A stretch of DNA of 64,000 nt. Source: Pseudoalteromonas luteoviolacea (GTDB taxonomy: Bacteria > Pseudomonadota > Gammaproteobacteria > Enterobacterales > Alteromonadaceae). The translations under genes were made by a program, and so were the position numbers. The stretch covers positions 1 through 64,000 of the forward strand of contig NZ_JAGJEH010000016.1 of NCBI RefSeq assembly GCF_018100925.1, read 5' to 3'. Shown in pieces: positions 16,539 through 26,038 of this stretch (the first letter of the stretch is position 1; the number at the start of each line of letters is the position of its first letter). The notes below the pieces were generated by a model. It ran no database searches. It was not told the origin of the DNA and saw nothing but the letters and a program-made list of their open reading frames with translations.

Positions 16539-18797
16539 ATGACAGATGAGAGACTCTCAAAAAAGCCGGAGGAGGTGTTTAATGGCGTCGAGTATGCGAC
16601 CTTAACACCTGCTCCTATGTCGACCCTATTAAGCGACAAGCAAAAACAACAATGCACTTTTCAGAAAACCCTAAATGCTGATATTTGGCCTACAAAACAA
16701 GTACCATCAATTTCGGAAAGCTGGCACAGCCAAGCTTGGGTTGAGGTATATTTGGACTCATTGCTCGCGTGGTTACACGATTTAAAAGACAGTAAGGTGC
16801 TGAACAAATCTGAACCTGTGTATTTATTGTTACTTGGGTGTGAACGCTACGCATTTGGCTTGGCGTTATTGCAAAAACTATGGCAGGGGTGCCAACAGCA
16901 AGGGCTTGGCGATATAAACATCTGTTTGCTGTTGTGCATTGATGATCAAGCTATGCAGACACAGCTAGTTCGTCATCCAGACTTTAATGAGTATTATCAA
17001 AACGGGCAGGCCCGCATAGTAAATTGGGATATGACTTCATGCCAGCCAATACCAAGTCATGATATTGACGGTGAAACCCTTGCGATAGCAGCAAATCCCG
17101 CTGCGTGTTTAGCTCATGGGGTATTTTCTCAGTTGTCACAAGCAATTTATTACATGCACTATCAAGATATTTATTGTGCCGAAATTGCCTGTCTCCAAAC
17201 CCCGGGAGAGCTTGAACAAACACATAGCGACAAACACTATCAAGAGCTGCCACTCTTGTGGGATTTGAAGACAGCTCAAAGCGTGGCAAAGAAAGACGAT
17301 AAGCAGCGTACAGTTTATCAGTGGCGCAAGACTAATGTAGATAGAGAAGTCGAGCTGGTTGAAAGAGAATTGGCGCCACAATTGGGTACTGTGTTTAGAA
17401 AACTTATCGCCAGAGGAGTAAGCCAAGCCGTTGCTATCCCACTCACAGCGACCCAGCTTTTATTTCAGCTCGAGCAGAATTTTTCAAAAGGTTTGTATCA
17501 ATTAATTAGCGATAACATGGTCGCAGACAGTGGTATTAATCTGCCAAAAGTTTTACCGAATACAGGGCTAGATTTACCAGTAGACATGAACATGCTGAGT
17601 TTGATGAACCCTTGCTCTTATAGCTCTGAATTTGAAAAGTTACATGGCAGTGATGTGGCTATCTATATGAGCATGAGCCATGAAAAATCAGATGAATTTA
17701 ACTACACACGGCATGTTTTCGAGAAGGCTTGCACTTATCGCTCACCAATCTGCCAAGCTGAAATTAGTCAAAGTATTAAAAGCAGAGCGAGGGAGCTAAC
17801 TGAAACGCAAATCTTAGCTTATATCAGACAAAGCAAGTTCGACCCAAAAGTGTTGGCATTTTTTATTCCCAGATTGCTTAAAGAAGGCGTATTGGTCGAA
17901 AACCGTATGCAGTGGTGCCATGTTCTGTCGCAAGTATGGCAAAACCATATTATTGACTGCGCACATGAATCCTTTGCCTTTGAGCTCGGTTTACTGGCCA
18001 TTGATTTTAGTCATTGGGTTTTAGCAAAAAACTGTATGTTGGCCTGTATGGAGATCAATGGTCCAAACACTGCGTATTTACATAATTTAGCGCTGGTGGC
18101 ATGGGCTACAGGCGAGCTTGAAATTGCAGCTCAAAGCGCGGAGTTGGCGCTCGATTTTAGCCCTCAAGATGTGCAAGTTAAAAAGCTTAATAGGGACATT
18201 GCAAATTACCTAGATTACTGTCAACACATAGCTTGGTTCGACATGAAGCAAGAGAGTACTCAGTGTGAGGCATCCGGGTTGAGACTTTTACCCCTTGGAG
18301 AGCACCAGCTAGGGGAGTTTTATAGTCAATACCGACGAGGTGAAATTGCTGAGCGTTTGCGCGGTGTAAAGCTCAATCAATTCAGTCAGCTAACAGGGAT
18401 ATGGCCAACTTGGCTTGAAGAGGGTTGCAGCGGCAAGAAGGCCCACTATGCACTTGTTCATGATTCGTTTGGCTTTGTGGGCGCAATCATCGTAGACTTT
18501 TATCCGACACCAGATGTCAGCGATAAGCAAAGTTCGCAATGCAATGCGCATCTATCTTTCTGGGTTGGATGTGACTACCAAAATCGCGGCTTTGGAAAAA
18601 TAGGCGTTAATTTAGCTGTTTTAGCGATTCAGAGCCTCGCAAAAAGCCAGAATATATCTCATATTAAGACCTCTGCGTGGGCACACAATACTGCTTCTCG
18701 GCGTATTTTAAAGCGCGTTGGGTTTACAGCGTTAGAGGAGACACAAGGCACTGGGGTTGAGCAGGAAGTGTTTTATCAATTGGCTTTGGCTAAGTAG
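16539..18797 (+). CDS. Large three-part protein with TPR-like middle and C-terminal GNAT acetyltransferase
   Basis: 752 residues, last gene of the operon. The N-terminal part (about 55-330) has an alpha/beta pattern beginning 'VYLLLLGCERYAFGLALLQKLW', perhaps a Rossmann-like domain; I do not recognise it. The middle (about 400-560) is helical with a TPR-like segment 'AYLHNLALVAWATGELEIAAQSAELAL'. The C-terminal 170 residues form a GNAT domain with the acetyl-CoA motif QNRGFGKIG near residue 681 and the usual 'N..S.ILKRVGF' ending. It may acetylate a particle protein or cargo. Its place at the end of the eCIS operon is the only functional clue. Confidence 0.7.
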   Translation: MTDERLSKKPEEVFNGVEYATLTPAPMSTLLSDKQKQQCTFQKTLNADIWPTKQVPSISESWHSQAWVEVYLDSLLAWLHDLKDSKVLNKSEPVYLLLLGCERYAFGLALLQKLWQGCQQQGLGDINICLLLCIDDQAMQTQLVRHPDFNEYYQNGQARIVNWDMTSCQPIPSHDIDGETLAIAANPAACLAHGVFSQLSQAIYYMHYQDIYCAEIACLQTPGELEQTHSDKHYQELPLLWDLKTAQSVAKKDDKQRTVYQWRKTNVDREVELVERELAPQLGTVFRKLIARGVSQAVAIPLTATQLLFQLEQNFSKGLYQLISDNMVADSGINLPKVLPNTGLDLPVDMNMLSLMNPCSYSSEFEKLHGSDVAIYMSMSHEKSDEFNYTRHVFEKACTYRSPICQAEISQSIKSRARELTETQILAYIRQSKFDPKVLAFFIPRLLKEGVLVENRMQWCHVLSQVWQNHIIDCAHESFAFELGLLAIDFSHWVLAKNCMLACMEINGPNTAYLHNLALVAWATGELEIAAQSAELALDFSPQDVQVKKLNRDIANYLDYCQHIAWFDMKQESTQCEASGLRLLPLGEHQLGEFYSQYRRGEIAERLRGVKLNQFSQLTGIWPTWLEEGCSGKKAHYALVHDSFGFVGAIIVDFYPTPDVSDKQSSQCNAHLSFWVGCDYQNRGFGKIGVNLAVLAIQSLAKSQNISHIKTSAWAHNTASRRILKRVGFTALEETQGTGVEQEVFYQLALAK

Positions 18798-18870
18798 AAA
18801 TCCAAGCGAACACTAAATATCAACAGTTCCGAGTTAACTTAAAATCGGGTCTGCCTAAAATCACGCATTG

Positions 18871-18887
18871 ATACAGCGTGGCTGTAT
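18871..18887 (+). terminator. Hairpin after eCIS accessory operon
   Basis: ATACAGC-GTG-GCTGTAT, perfect 7-bp stem, in the gap between convergent genes. T run is poor, so termination efficiency is uncertain. Confidence 0.4.
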
Positions 18888-18953
18888 TACAATTTGGTTC
18901 AAACGACACAAAATCTTGCTTTAAGGATGTACAGTTTAACAACACAAACTCAA

Positions 18954-21317
18954 CTAAAACTGCATGCTTACCGTCACCATAAAGCTGCGTTTTGGCTGTG
19001 GGATCAGAGAGTTTGCCCAGCCTTGAGAACGCTGCTCAAAGTCGTCGCCACTGGCTGCGGCTTCTGCGCCGGAATGGTAGTAGATTTCATCAAAGAGGTT
19101 CTTCACCTTAAATGCTACTTTGAACGATTCGAATTGGTAAGAGATATTCGCATCAACGGTTAAGTAAGTGTCATTTTCTCTGTGTTTTGCGCGCAGCGCG
19201 TTTCTTAAATACAGAGGCTTACTGGCTATCCAGTTGGCTCTTAAATTTACATTGAATTGGTCACTGACAGGCACATTAATACCCACATTAATTTTATGCG
19301 GAGAAATATCGCCAAGCTCTGCATCGAGGTTACTACATGGATCATATGACAAAGTATGTTCCTGAGCTATTTCATGGCAGTTTTCGATCCCATCACCAAC
19401 CCATGTTCCGAGCTCATGGTCGTAGCTGACACTGCTTTTTGACTTCGTGTAGGTGTAGTACAGATAACCGGTGATATTAGCTGCGCCTGTCATGAAGTTA
19501 CTGAACTCAAACTTGCCGCGATACTCTAGCCCATAAGTGCTGCGTTTTCCTGCATTTTCAGCCTCTTCTTTAATGACATCGTCGTATCTGGCAGTAAACA
19601 GTGATAGGTCGTGCAGCCAGTTGTCTTGTTGGTACATATAGATGACTTCAAAGTTCTCCGCTTTTTCGGGCTTCAAGTTAGGGTTTGCGGATCGGCCGCT
19701 CCAGCCTCCCCACAATTGTATTGGAGCGGGTTCCTGAAAAGCCGTACCGTAAAGTAACTTGACAGTTGATTGATTAGAGAGAAAATAAATAGCTGACGCT
19801 CTGGGATTGGTGGTGCTGCCGTACAGACTATTTTTGTCATGTCTTAGCCCGGCATTAATGCGCCAGTTATTGATGTTCCAGATGGCCTGAATGTAGGCCC
19901 CTCTGTCAGTTAAACTGGCTAAGTTTTCGTCGGGCATCTGGCTTAATGTATCAGGTTGGATATTAATAGTACTGTCTGTGTTGAGTGCAACTCCATCACC
20001 CGCGGTTTCGGGCGTATCTGATGAGCAGAATGTCTCTGCAAAATAACCACAGGCATCATATGCTTTAGTCAGTTCCTTATCCTCAAACTTAATACCGCCA
20101 CTTATTTTTAATTGTTCGCTGTAATCGAACTCGTAATCTTGTTTGAAAAGCCAGCTTTTATTAGAGGTTCGCCAGTGCGAAATAGTCAGTGTTGAGACAA
20201 CCTCTGGACCAGTCAGTGCAGTTGACCCTGGAAAGGCCTCAACCCAGTAGCCACCATTATTACTTTTTCTGCTGAGCAGCATAGTGTCTACCTGCACTTT
20301 GTCTTGTAACGAACCGGCATGGCGCAGGTAAAACTGTTCAGAAGTGCGATACCACTGGGCCGCTGGCTGGGCTCTGTCATGAGGGTATTGTGGGCCCCAG
20401 CCATGACGCATGTCCCATTCAATAATTCCCAAAGTCAGGTTTTTAAATGTCACATCGGCTAGAACTCCCCATTCCCTTTGTGGGTCGTGGTAGCTGCCAA
20501 AGTCGTTGTATTTAGAGCTGTGAGGACAGCCATCTGCATCGCAATTAGCTGACAGAGCAGTGTCGTAAATCACAGGTCCCCAGATATCTCGGTTACTCAA
20601 TAGTTCGTTACTTACAAACCCCCAGGGAGCTAGATCATCAATATCTGCTTCATCACTGGAGTAGTATTTTGCAGACAGGTTATAGGTCAGTTTTTTGTGG
20701 TTGCCACCTGCGGTTAGGTCAACGCTCTGGGTATCATAGCTACCTGACTGAACGTTCACTGTAAAAAAGTCATCATTCTTATACCTATCTTTAGCATTTG
20801 AGGTAACCAAGTTTATGATCCCTAAAAATGCATTGGGTCCGTAAACTGCACCAACCGGGCCATAGAGTACTTCTATACGCTCGATGTTGGATAGTGGATA
20901 GTTTTTTGACAGGGTAGCTTCGTGATACCACAAATGGTTATCTACTATGCCGTTGACTAGCATCAGGGTGCGCTGGGTGAGTGGTGTTCGATAACCGCGC
21001 TGATAGGTGATCACGCCGCCATTACCATTGGTTACTGTGCTGTCAAATCCAGGTAAATCTAGAATGACCTCATCAATACTGGTGTAACCACGCTGTTTAA
21101 TATCTTTAGCAGTGATGATTACCATAGCGGCTGGGGCATCGCGCAGTGTTTCTTCAATACCGGAAGCAGATGACACGGTTAGGTCGAGCAAGTCTTCAAG
21201 ACTGAGCTCCATTAATGTGCCGGACTGCTCATTATGTGCATACGTTATTGAACTGGTGAGCAGGGCGGCGGAGCATATTAGGGCTACTAGGTTTTTGTTG
21301 TGATGTATTTGAGTCAT
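18954..21317 (-). CDS. TonB-dependent outer-membrane receptor
   Basis: 787 residues with signal peptide (cleavage probably after ITYA, residue about 27). The plug domain (about 50-180) contains 'APAAMVIITAKDI', 'RTLMLVNGIVDN' and 'NIERIEVLYGPVGAVYG'. The C-terminal beta barrel ends with aromatic F (VTVSMQF). Transports a ligand across the outer membrane with TonB energy. The ligand is unknown; no siderophore or sugar genes are adjacent. Four Cys-containing loops (CDADGCP, CGYFAETFC, CHEIAQEH, CSN) suggest disulfide-stabilised extracellular loops. It is convergent with the eCIS operon and not evidently related to it. Confidence 0.92.
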   Translation of the reverse strand: MTQIHHNKNLVALICSAALLTSSITYAHNEQSGTLMELSLEDLLDLTVSSASGIEETLRDAPAAMVIITAKDIKQRGYTSIDEVILDLPGFDSTVTNGNGGVITYQRGYRTPLTQRTLMLVNGIVDNHLWYHEATLSKNYPLSNIERIEVLYGPVGAVYGPNAFLGIINLVTSNAKDRYKNDDFFTVNVQSGSYDTQSVDLTAGGNHKKLTYNLSAKYYSSDEADIDDLAPWGFVSNELLSNRDIWGPVIYDTALSANCDADGCPHSSKYNDFGSYHDPQREWGVLADVTFKNLTLGIIEWDMRHGWGPQYPHDRAQPAAQWYRTSEQFYLRHAGSLQDKVQVDTMLLSRKSNNGGYWVEAFPGSTALTGPEVVSTLTISHWRTSNKSWLFKQDYEFDYSEQLKISGGIKFEDKELTKAYDACGYFAETFCSSDTPETAGDGVALNTDSTINIQPDTLSQMPDENLASLTDRGAYIQAIWNINNWRINAGLRHDKNSLYGSTTNPRASAIYFLSNQSTVKLLYGTAFQEPAPIQLWGGWSGRSANPNLKPEKAENFEVIYMYQQDNWLHDLSLFTARYDDVIKEEAENAGKRSTYGLEYRGKFEFSNFMTGAANITGYLYYTYTKSKSSVSYDHELGTWVGDGIENCHEIAQEHTLSYDPCSNLDAELGDISPHKINVGINVPVSDQFNVNLRANWIASKPLYLRNALRAKHRENDTYLTVDANISYQFESFKVAFKVKNLFDEIYYHSGAEAAASGDDFEQRSQGWANSLIPQPKRSFMVTVSMQF

Positions 21318-21497
21318 GCTTTCGCCTTAACCCTACGAACTGCAGCGGATCAATGACTGTGTCGCACAATCAAAACGGTGATCTTTTTTCGTCAGCGAGG
21401 GTCTTACCTATATCTTTGGAGGGTAGGCTATACCGCTTGTTTGTCAAGATTTGATGGTAAGAGGACTGTTGATAGGGCAGGCGGACGGGATCGCAGT

Positions 21498-22205
21498 TTA
21501 AGGGGAAGTTTTTTCCAACTGCTCAAAGGCTAGTTTAAGCGCTTCAATAAATTGCACGTCAGTAGATAAACTCGCCACGACATAGAGCTCTTGGCTGTCA
21601 TCTATGGCCTGGTGACGTATGTATTGAGGAGCATGCTTGGTCGCAATTTGGGCAGGAATATGAGAGGCAAACATAGTGTGCACCCTGCCTTTACTAAGCA
21701 TTTGCCATGCTTGCTCCATATTGGCAACGACAACAAGGTTGTCGGTTTCTGTAAAACCTAAACTCAGAAGCTTACTTTCTTCATAACTGCCCCGGATTGC
21801 GACTGTTGTATAAGTAAGGGCATCCTCGATACTGGCTACACTGATTTTGCCACTACGCAGAGAATAAAAATCATACTTTAAGGTGGTGATTTTATAGAGC
21901 CAGTGAAACAGGGGAGTACGTTGGTGCGTTTTTGCCATGGAAAAGAGCAACACATTGGGTTGGCTCAAAGCCATATTATAGGCGCGAGCCCAAGGAACAA
22001 CCTCGATATTGGTTTCAATACCTGTCAGGGTAAGTGCTTGATTGACCTTAGACACGGCACTACCAGAAAGCCTGTTACCCTCACCGACTATGGTATAGGG
22101 GGCAAAGTGTTCGGTATATACAGAAAGTGCATTATCCTGAGCGCTTATTACGGTGCAAAAAAACAGAACGCAGGAGATAAAGGAGCAACCAAAGATTCGT
22201 GACAT
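21498..22205 (-). CDS. Periplasmic solute-binding-like protein (SBP_bac_3 type)
   Basis: 235 residues: signal peptide (about 1-22), then 'LSVYTEHFAPYTIVGEGNRLSGSAVSKVNQAL', which fits the N-terminal lobe of family-3 amino-acid-binding-like proteins, and 'VVPWARAYNMALSQPNVLLFSMAKTHQRTP' typical of the marine orphan group of this family. No permease or ATPase gene is nearby, so it may act as a sensor or scavenger rather than ABC-importer subunit. Same strand as the TonB receptor but 180 bp upstream of it. Confidence 0.82.
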   Translation of the reverse strand: MSRIFGCSFISCVLFFCTVISAQDNALSVYTEHFAPYTIVGEGNRLSGSAVSKVNQALTLTGIETNIEVVPWARAYNMALSQPNVLLFSMAKTHQRTPLFHWLYKITTLKYDFYSLRSGKISVASIEDALTYTTVAIRGSYEESKLLSLGFTETDNLVVVANMEQAWQMLSKGRVHTMFASHIPAQIATKHAPQYIRHQAIDDSQELYVVASLSTDVQFIEALKLAFEQLEKTSP

Positions 22206-22821
22206 ACATGCTCAGACAAGCCAAACTCATCATAAGTTTAGTTACGACCAGCCTATTTTGCACAGTCTGAATTGATGTGTTAATTACCAATGGCCCCCAC
22301 ACCTTATAAAAATGAAGTGACACCCAAAGCAATCTTTGCTTGTGCTGTAAAGGTTCTGAGTACTCCTGTACAGATGTGATCAGTATTAATCACCCGAAGG
22401 CTAGCCCTGAGTACCACAATATCAGTCCCCAAGACAATACATGACTCTACGGTAGGCATTGGGGCTACGTCGGCATTTGCAAATAAGGCGGTCATTAGTA
22501 AGACAACAAGGCTATATATACGGCGCTGACCAACTAAAAAAGGATTGACTAAGCCGCTTGATTTGTTGCATAGCGACGGCAAACGCACTCGTGATAAAGA
22601 CTACAAGGATTGAACCGGCAAGCAAAAAAACAGCAAGCTTTGGACATCGGAGCAAACTCGTATCGATGCTTTGAAAGTGGCGTTAAAAGATTAGCCGCTT
22701 ATTTCACCTCGCCAAGGCATACACTTTTTATTGCCTCACCATGAAAGGTTTACGGCTTGTGAGTTCCCAACAATCCTACCACGACTCATTTCGATACAAG
22801 CAACAAAAGGAAATCATCTAC
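22206..22821. other. Intergenic region with possible gene remnants
   Basis: No confident gene. On the - strand, 22304-22588 could encode a 94-residue peptide with a signal-like hydrophobic stretch, but no ribosome site supports it. On the + strand, 22568-22699 reads as two short peptides in different frames (ending RTRDKDYKD and LWTSEQTRIDALKVALKD), which look like the decayed C terminus of an unknown gene. The predicted start of the next gene is 22822, with AAGGAA 11 bp upstream. I found no TTTTCACA-N15-CGTC copy here. Confidence 0.4.
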
Positions 22822-25632
22822 ATGCATCAACAAGAAGAGTTAGCTACTTACCCAACGCGTACCGCGTCTTCGGTAAGCAATGCACTCAATTCAGACTCAG
22901 TGAACGTCGATTTGCTGTCATCAGGTGTCGATGTCGCCAAGCGTTACGCTTCCCAAGTAGTTTGGGACCATTTCAAAGGAGATGCCACAGCTAAACTGAT
23001 CATCTCAAGTGTATTTAATTATGCGGTTACGTCTTTAAAATCCTTAAACCCTTGGGTAACTGCTATTTCACAAGCCTTGCTAATGCTAGCCAAAGTGCCC
23101 CCAGGTGTTGTGTCTGCAGTACTGTGGGCTGTGGGAAAAATTTGGCTGTGGGCGGCCAATAAGTTTTACAACGGTGGCTGGATCGCTACAGCATGGGGTG
23201 ATATAGATGAGCCCTATATTTATCAATGGCTTAAAAAAGGAAGTGATGCCCATGGAGCATTGCGTGCATTAGTTGCAGACTTGCAAGCTTGGGTGCAGTA
23301 CATCCAAGATAAACTTGCTAGCCGCGTAGCCCGTTTAATCGGAGTATCTGAAGCTGATGAAGCAGATGACTCAGGACAGCCCGCAGATGAAGAAGAGCAG
23401 TCATCTCCCAATATTGTCGATAATAAATTCGTTTCATTGGGTATTAATCAACCGGAGCTGATGGATTGGGAAGATGGAGTCAGTAAGCCAAAAAGAGCGG
23501 GGCTTCATGGTACTGGTGTGGCAAAAGTAAACTTGCTCGGCCAGCAATTTGGTGGGGACGTAGATATCAAATTACCCTTTGGTAGTGGTTGGGAAGTGTC
23601 TGTTAAGCCCGTATTTGCCAGTCAGCAGGGGGTCGGGTTTAGTGGTTTTATCGCAGCGCATCAGGTTTTAGGTGATGAGTTAGTGATAAATGAAGAAGGC
23701 CTATCTCGTTTTAAAGCCAGTATTGTAGGGCTTGATATTGCTAATAAGCGTGTGTATTCAGACTTAATGTCACTGGATTACAACAAGCAGCAAAAAGAAG
23801 TGCATTTTGCAGGTGACGCACATGTTCCTTTGTGGGACAAAAAAAAGCTGGATGGGGAATTTGACCTAAAACTTGATACCGCAGGTCGATTCAAATCTGG
23901 TAGAACAAAAATTTCTTCGTCAGATACGTTTGAAGTGATCCCTAACTTCTTATCGATTAGCAACCCAAGTGGTGAAGTTGACATTGCAAAAGACACCGCG
24001 CCAGAATTTGAAGTCAGTACAGATGCTTCTTTACATGGTTTACCAGGAGGCGTTAAGGCATCTATAAGCCAAGCTAAGGTGATGTATCACGACGAGCAAC
24101 TAGGCGGTGAAATTGAGCAAGCAGATGTTGAGATCCCGGTCAGTAAACATACGACCATGACGCTGGCAATGACAAAGGCAAAGTTTACTAAAGACGCCAT
24201 TGAAGCTGAAAACGCTTATATGGATCTGGAGCACGACAACTCCAAGGTTTTAAACAAGAAGGCCATTGTTGAATCAGACTTTTTCTCCGGTAATTTTGAC
24301 TTTGGGAAAGTGTTTGAACTCAAACAGTTAAAAGTGCATCAAGGGCTGAATTCACTCAAATTCGAAGGTGGAAAGTTCACTTATGAAAAAGATGAAAATA
24401 ATGGATTGCAGTTACTTAGAGCACGCATATTAGGATTGGAAGCATACTACGATAACGAAAAACGCGAAGGTGGAATATCGGGAGAGTGGAAGAAGGGCAT
24501 TAGTTTTCCTGCATTTTCCTTAGATTTTCCAGTCGGCGCTGGCGTTGCTGGAGTGGGTGTAGATATCACTGGAGGTTTTGATTTCGCAGCCGGAATTGGT
24601 GCTCGGATTCAAAACAAGGAAGAAGATAACACAGAAACGCAAATGCTCTTCAATGTATTTGGTGAAGCCTCTGCCAGTGCAAAAGCTAAGGCCAGAATTG
24701 AAGCCGGGGCGTTTGTTGGCGTCCCATACTTGGCCAAGGTTCAAGGTGGGTTATTTGGTGAGATACGTGGCGGTATTGAGGGCAAAATCTTGACGTCGGG
24801 TCGTTTAAAATACACCCGTGGGCAAGGTGGAGATAGCTTTGGGCAGTTTGGTATCGATAAAGATTGGCCAATGCAAGGTGACTTCAGCTTAACTGGATCG
24901 TTAGAAGCTGAAGTTGGGGCATCCATCAAAGCTAAAGTACTGACATTTGAAAAAGAGATTGCATCTGTTTCCATAGGAGATTGGACCCTAGGTGAATATA
25001 CGCTAGATGGTACAATTAACAGGAGCCCGAATGGCAAAGGTTACATCGTTGAACGTTCACAAGGTAAGTTTGTCAAAGACAAGCCTGAACCCGTAAAAGT
25101 AACTAAAGAAACACTCTCTGTTGACAAGTGGGTCAATCAGCTAGAGAAAGACCACAGTCACATTGAGTACACAGAAGATGAAGCGAAGAGAAAGCTGCCA
25201 GAAGTTGCGAGGAAAACGGTTTATAGCCATTTGAGCCCACTGCAAAAAGAGGATGTGAGTGAAAGGTATACTAACTTGCTCAAGTTGATGCCACAGCGTC
25301 TTAAGTTTGTAAAAACCTATCAAAAAATCAAAGCGGAGAGAGATAAATTACCTACCAGTGGCACTTATATATGGACACCCAAAGTTTGGAATGAAGCGGT
25401 TCAGCGCAAAAGTATTTGGATTTTTGAGTTTAGTACTAGCAAGGCACAAGTCGCAGAGCAGTTGGAGAAATACCACAAGACTCACTCAATATTAGAACGC
25501 AGAGTGATCCTCGCAAAACTCGAAGAGATTGCAACAGACTATCGTCAGAACAAGTCTAAAAATGAGGACAATAAAGAAGCTGCGAAAGACTTTTTAGAAA
25601 GTATAGAAAAAGAGCGACTCATTTTGATGTAG
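22822..25632 (+). CDS. Large leaderless beta-rich protein, candidate eCIS cargo
   Basis: 936 residues from ATG 22822. An upstream ATG at 22741 would add 27 residues but lacks a good ribosome site. No signal peptide. Residues about 60-135 are hydrophobic or amphipathic helices (KLIISSVFNYAVTSL, PPGVVSAVLWAVGKIWLWAA), followed by an acidic linker (about 185-210). A long repetitive beta region (230-780) has many G/K-rich strands, and within it a Gly/Ala-rich part near 600-720 (VGAGVAGVGVDITGG, GEASASAKAKARIEAGA). The C terminus (790-936) is a charged helical domain. The size, missing secretion signal and hydrophobic helix followed by beta-rich body fit eCIS cargo, and recall the 943-aa Mif1 effector of P. 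luteoviolacea MACs, but homology was not tested. A terminator follows. Confidence 0.7.
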   Translation: MHQQEELATYPTRTASSVSNALNSDSVNVDLLSSGVDVAKRYASQVVWDHFKGDATAKLIISSVFNYAVTSLKSLNPWVTAISQALLMLAKVPPGVVSAVLWAVGKIWLWAANKFYNGGWIATAWGDIDEPYIYQWLKKGSDAHGALRALVADLQAWVQYIQDKLASRVARLIGVSEADEADDSGQPADEEEQSSPNIVDNKFVSLGINQPELMDWEDGVSKPKRAGLHGTGVAKVNLLGQQFGGDVDIKLPFGSGWEVSVKPVFASQQGVGFSGFIAAHQVLGDELVINEEGLSRFKASIVGLDIANKRVYSDLMSLDYNKQQKEVHFAGDAHVPLWDKKKLDGEFDLKLDTAGRFKSGRTKISSSDTFEVIPNFLSISNPSGEVDIAKDTAPEFEVSTDASLHGLPGGVKASISQAKVMYHDEQLGGEIEQADVEIPVSKHTTMTLAMTKAKFTKDAIEAENAYMDLEHDNSKVLNKKAIVESDFFSGNFDFGKVFELKQLKVHQGLNSLKFEGGKFTYEKDENNGLQLLRARILGLEAYYDNEKREGGISGEWKKGISFPAFSLDFPVGAGVAGVGVDITGGFDFAAGIGARIQNKEEDNTETQMLFNVFGEASASAKAKARIEAGAFVGVPYLAKVQGGLFGEIRGGIEGKILTSGRLKYTRGQGGDSFGQFGIDKDWPMQGDFSLTGSLEAEVGASIKAKVLTFEKEIASVSIGDWTLGEYTLDGTINRSPNGKGYIVERSQGKFVKDKPEPVKVTKETLSVDKWVNQLEKDHSHIEYTEDEAKRKLPEVARKTVYSHLSPLQKEDVSERYTNLLKLMPQRLKFVKTYQKIKAERDKLPTSGTYIWTPKVWNEAVQRKSIWIFEFSTSKAQVAEQLEKYHKTHSILERRVILAKLEEIATDYRQNKSKNEDNKEAAKDFLESIEKERLILM

Positions 25633-25900
25633 CTTTGCCGCTATCGTTGTTGATTATTCAATGTGTGTAATACCTTGTAATAGCCATTCATTTGTTTGTT
25701 TACTATGTTGCTCTCTAGATTTGAGCGGGTGCCATTGCGCAGCGGCTTATATCGATACAACATGCTAAAGGAACAAATAACCATGCCAAAACTTAATTGG
25801 CAACACACAACAATGGCCAGATATGGTCCTAAATTGGTCGCATGAAAATATTCATTTCCTCATGGGGGATTCGAAATTTTTATTACCAAAAAACCTGAAA

Positions 25901-25925
25901 AAGCAGCCTTATGGCTGCTTTTTTA
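25901..25925 (+). terminator. Rho-independent terminator
   Basis: AAGCAGCC-TTAT-GGCTGCTT followed by TTTTT. Strong. Ends the transcript of the 936-aa protein. The 270 bp between its stop codon and this hairpin contain only a 20-codon frame (25783-25845) that I do not trust. Confidence 0.85.
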
Positions 25926-26038
25926 CTTATAAATCAAACATGTCCTTGTATTTTAGCTAAGTTAACTTTAGGTACATAAAAGTTGATGTTGTTTCCAATA
26001 TGTATACAATGGTTTTTTTTGTGAAATTAAGGATAGAT

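Noticed and set aside
21267..21274. A third GGCGGAGC on the + strand
   Set aside because: It lies inside the TonB receptor gene, antisense to it, lacks the preceding GATGT, and has no leader context. Treated as chance.
22304..22588. Possible 94-aa secreted peptide on the - strand
   Set aside because: Hydrophobic stretch is suggestive but there is no ribosome site, the n-region is too long, and no family is recognised. Mentioned only in the region note.
25783..25845. 20-codon frame with a ribosome-like site before a terminator
   Set aside because: Too short and without recognisable features; could be random.
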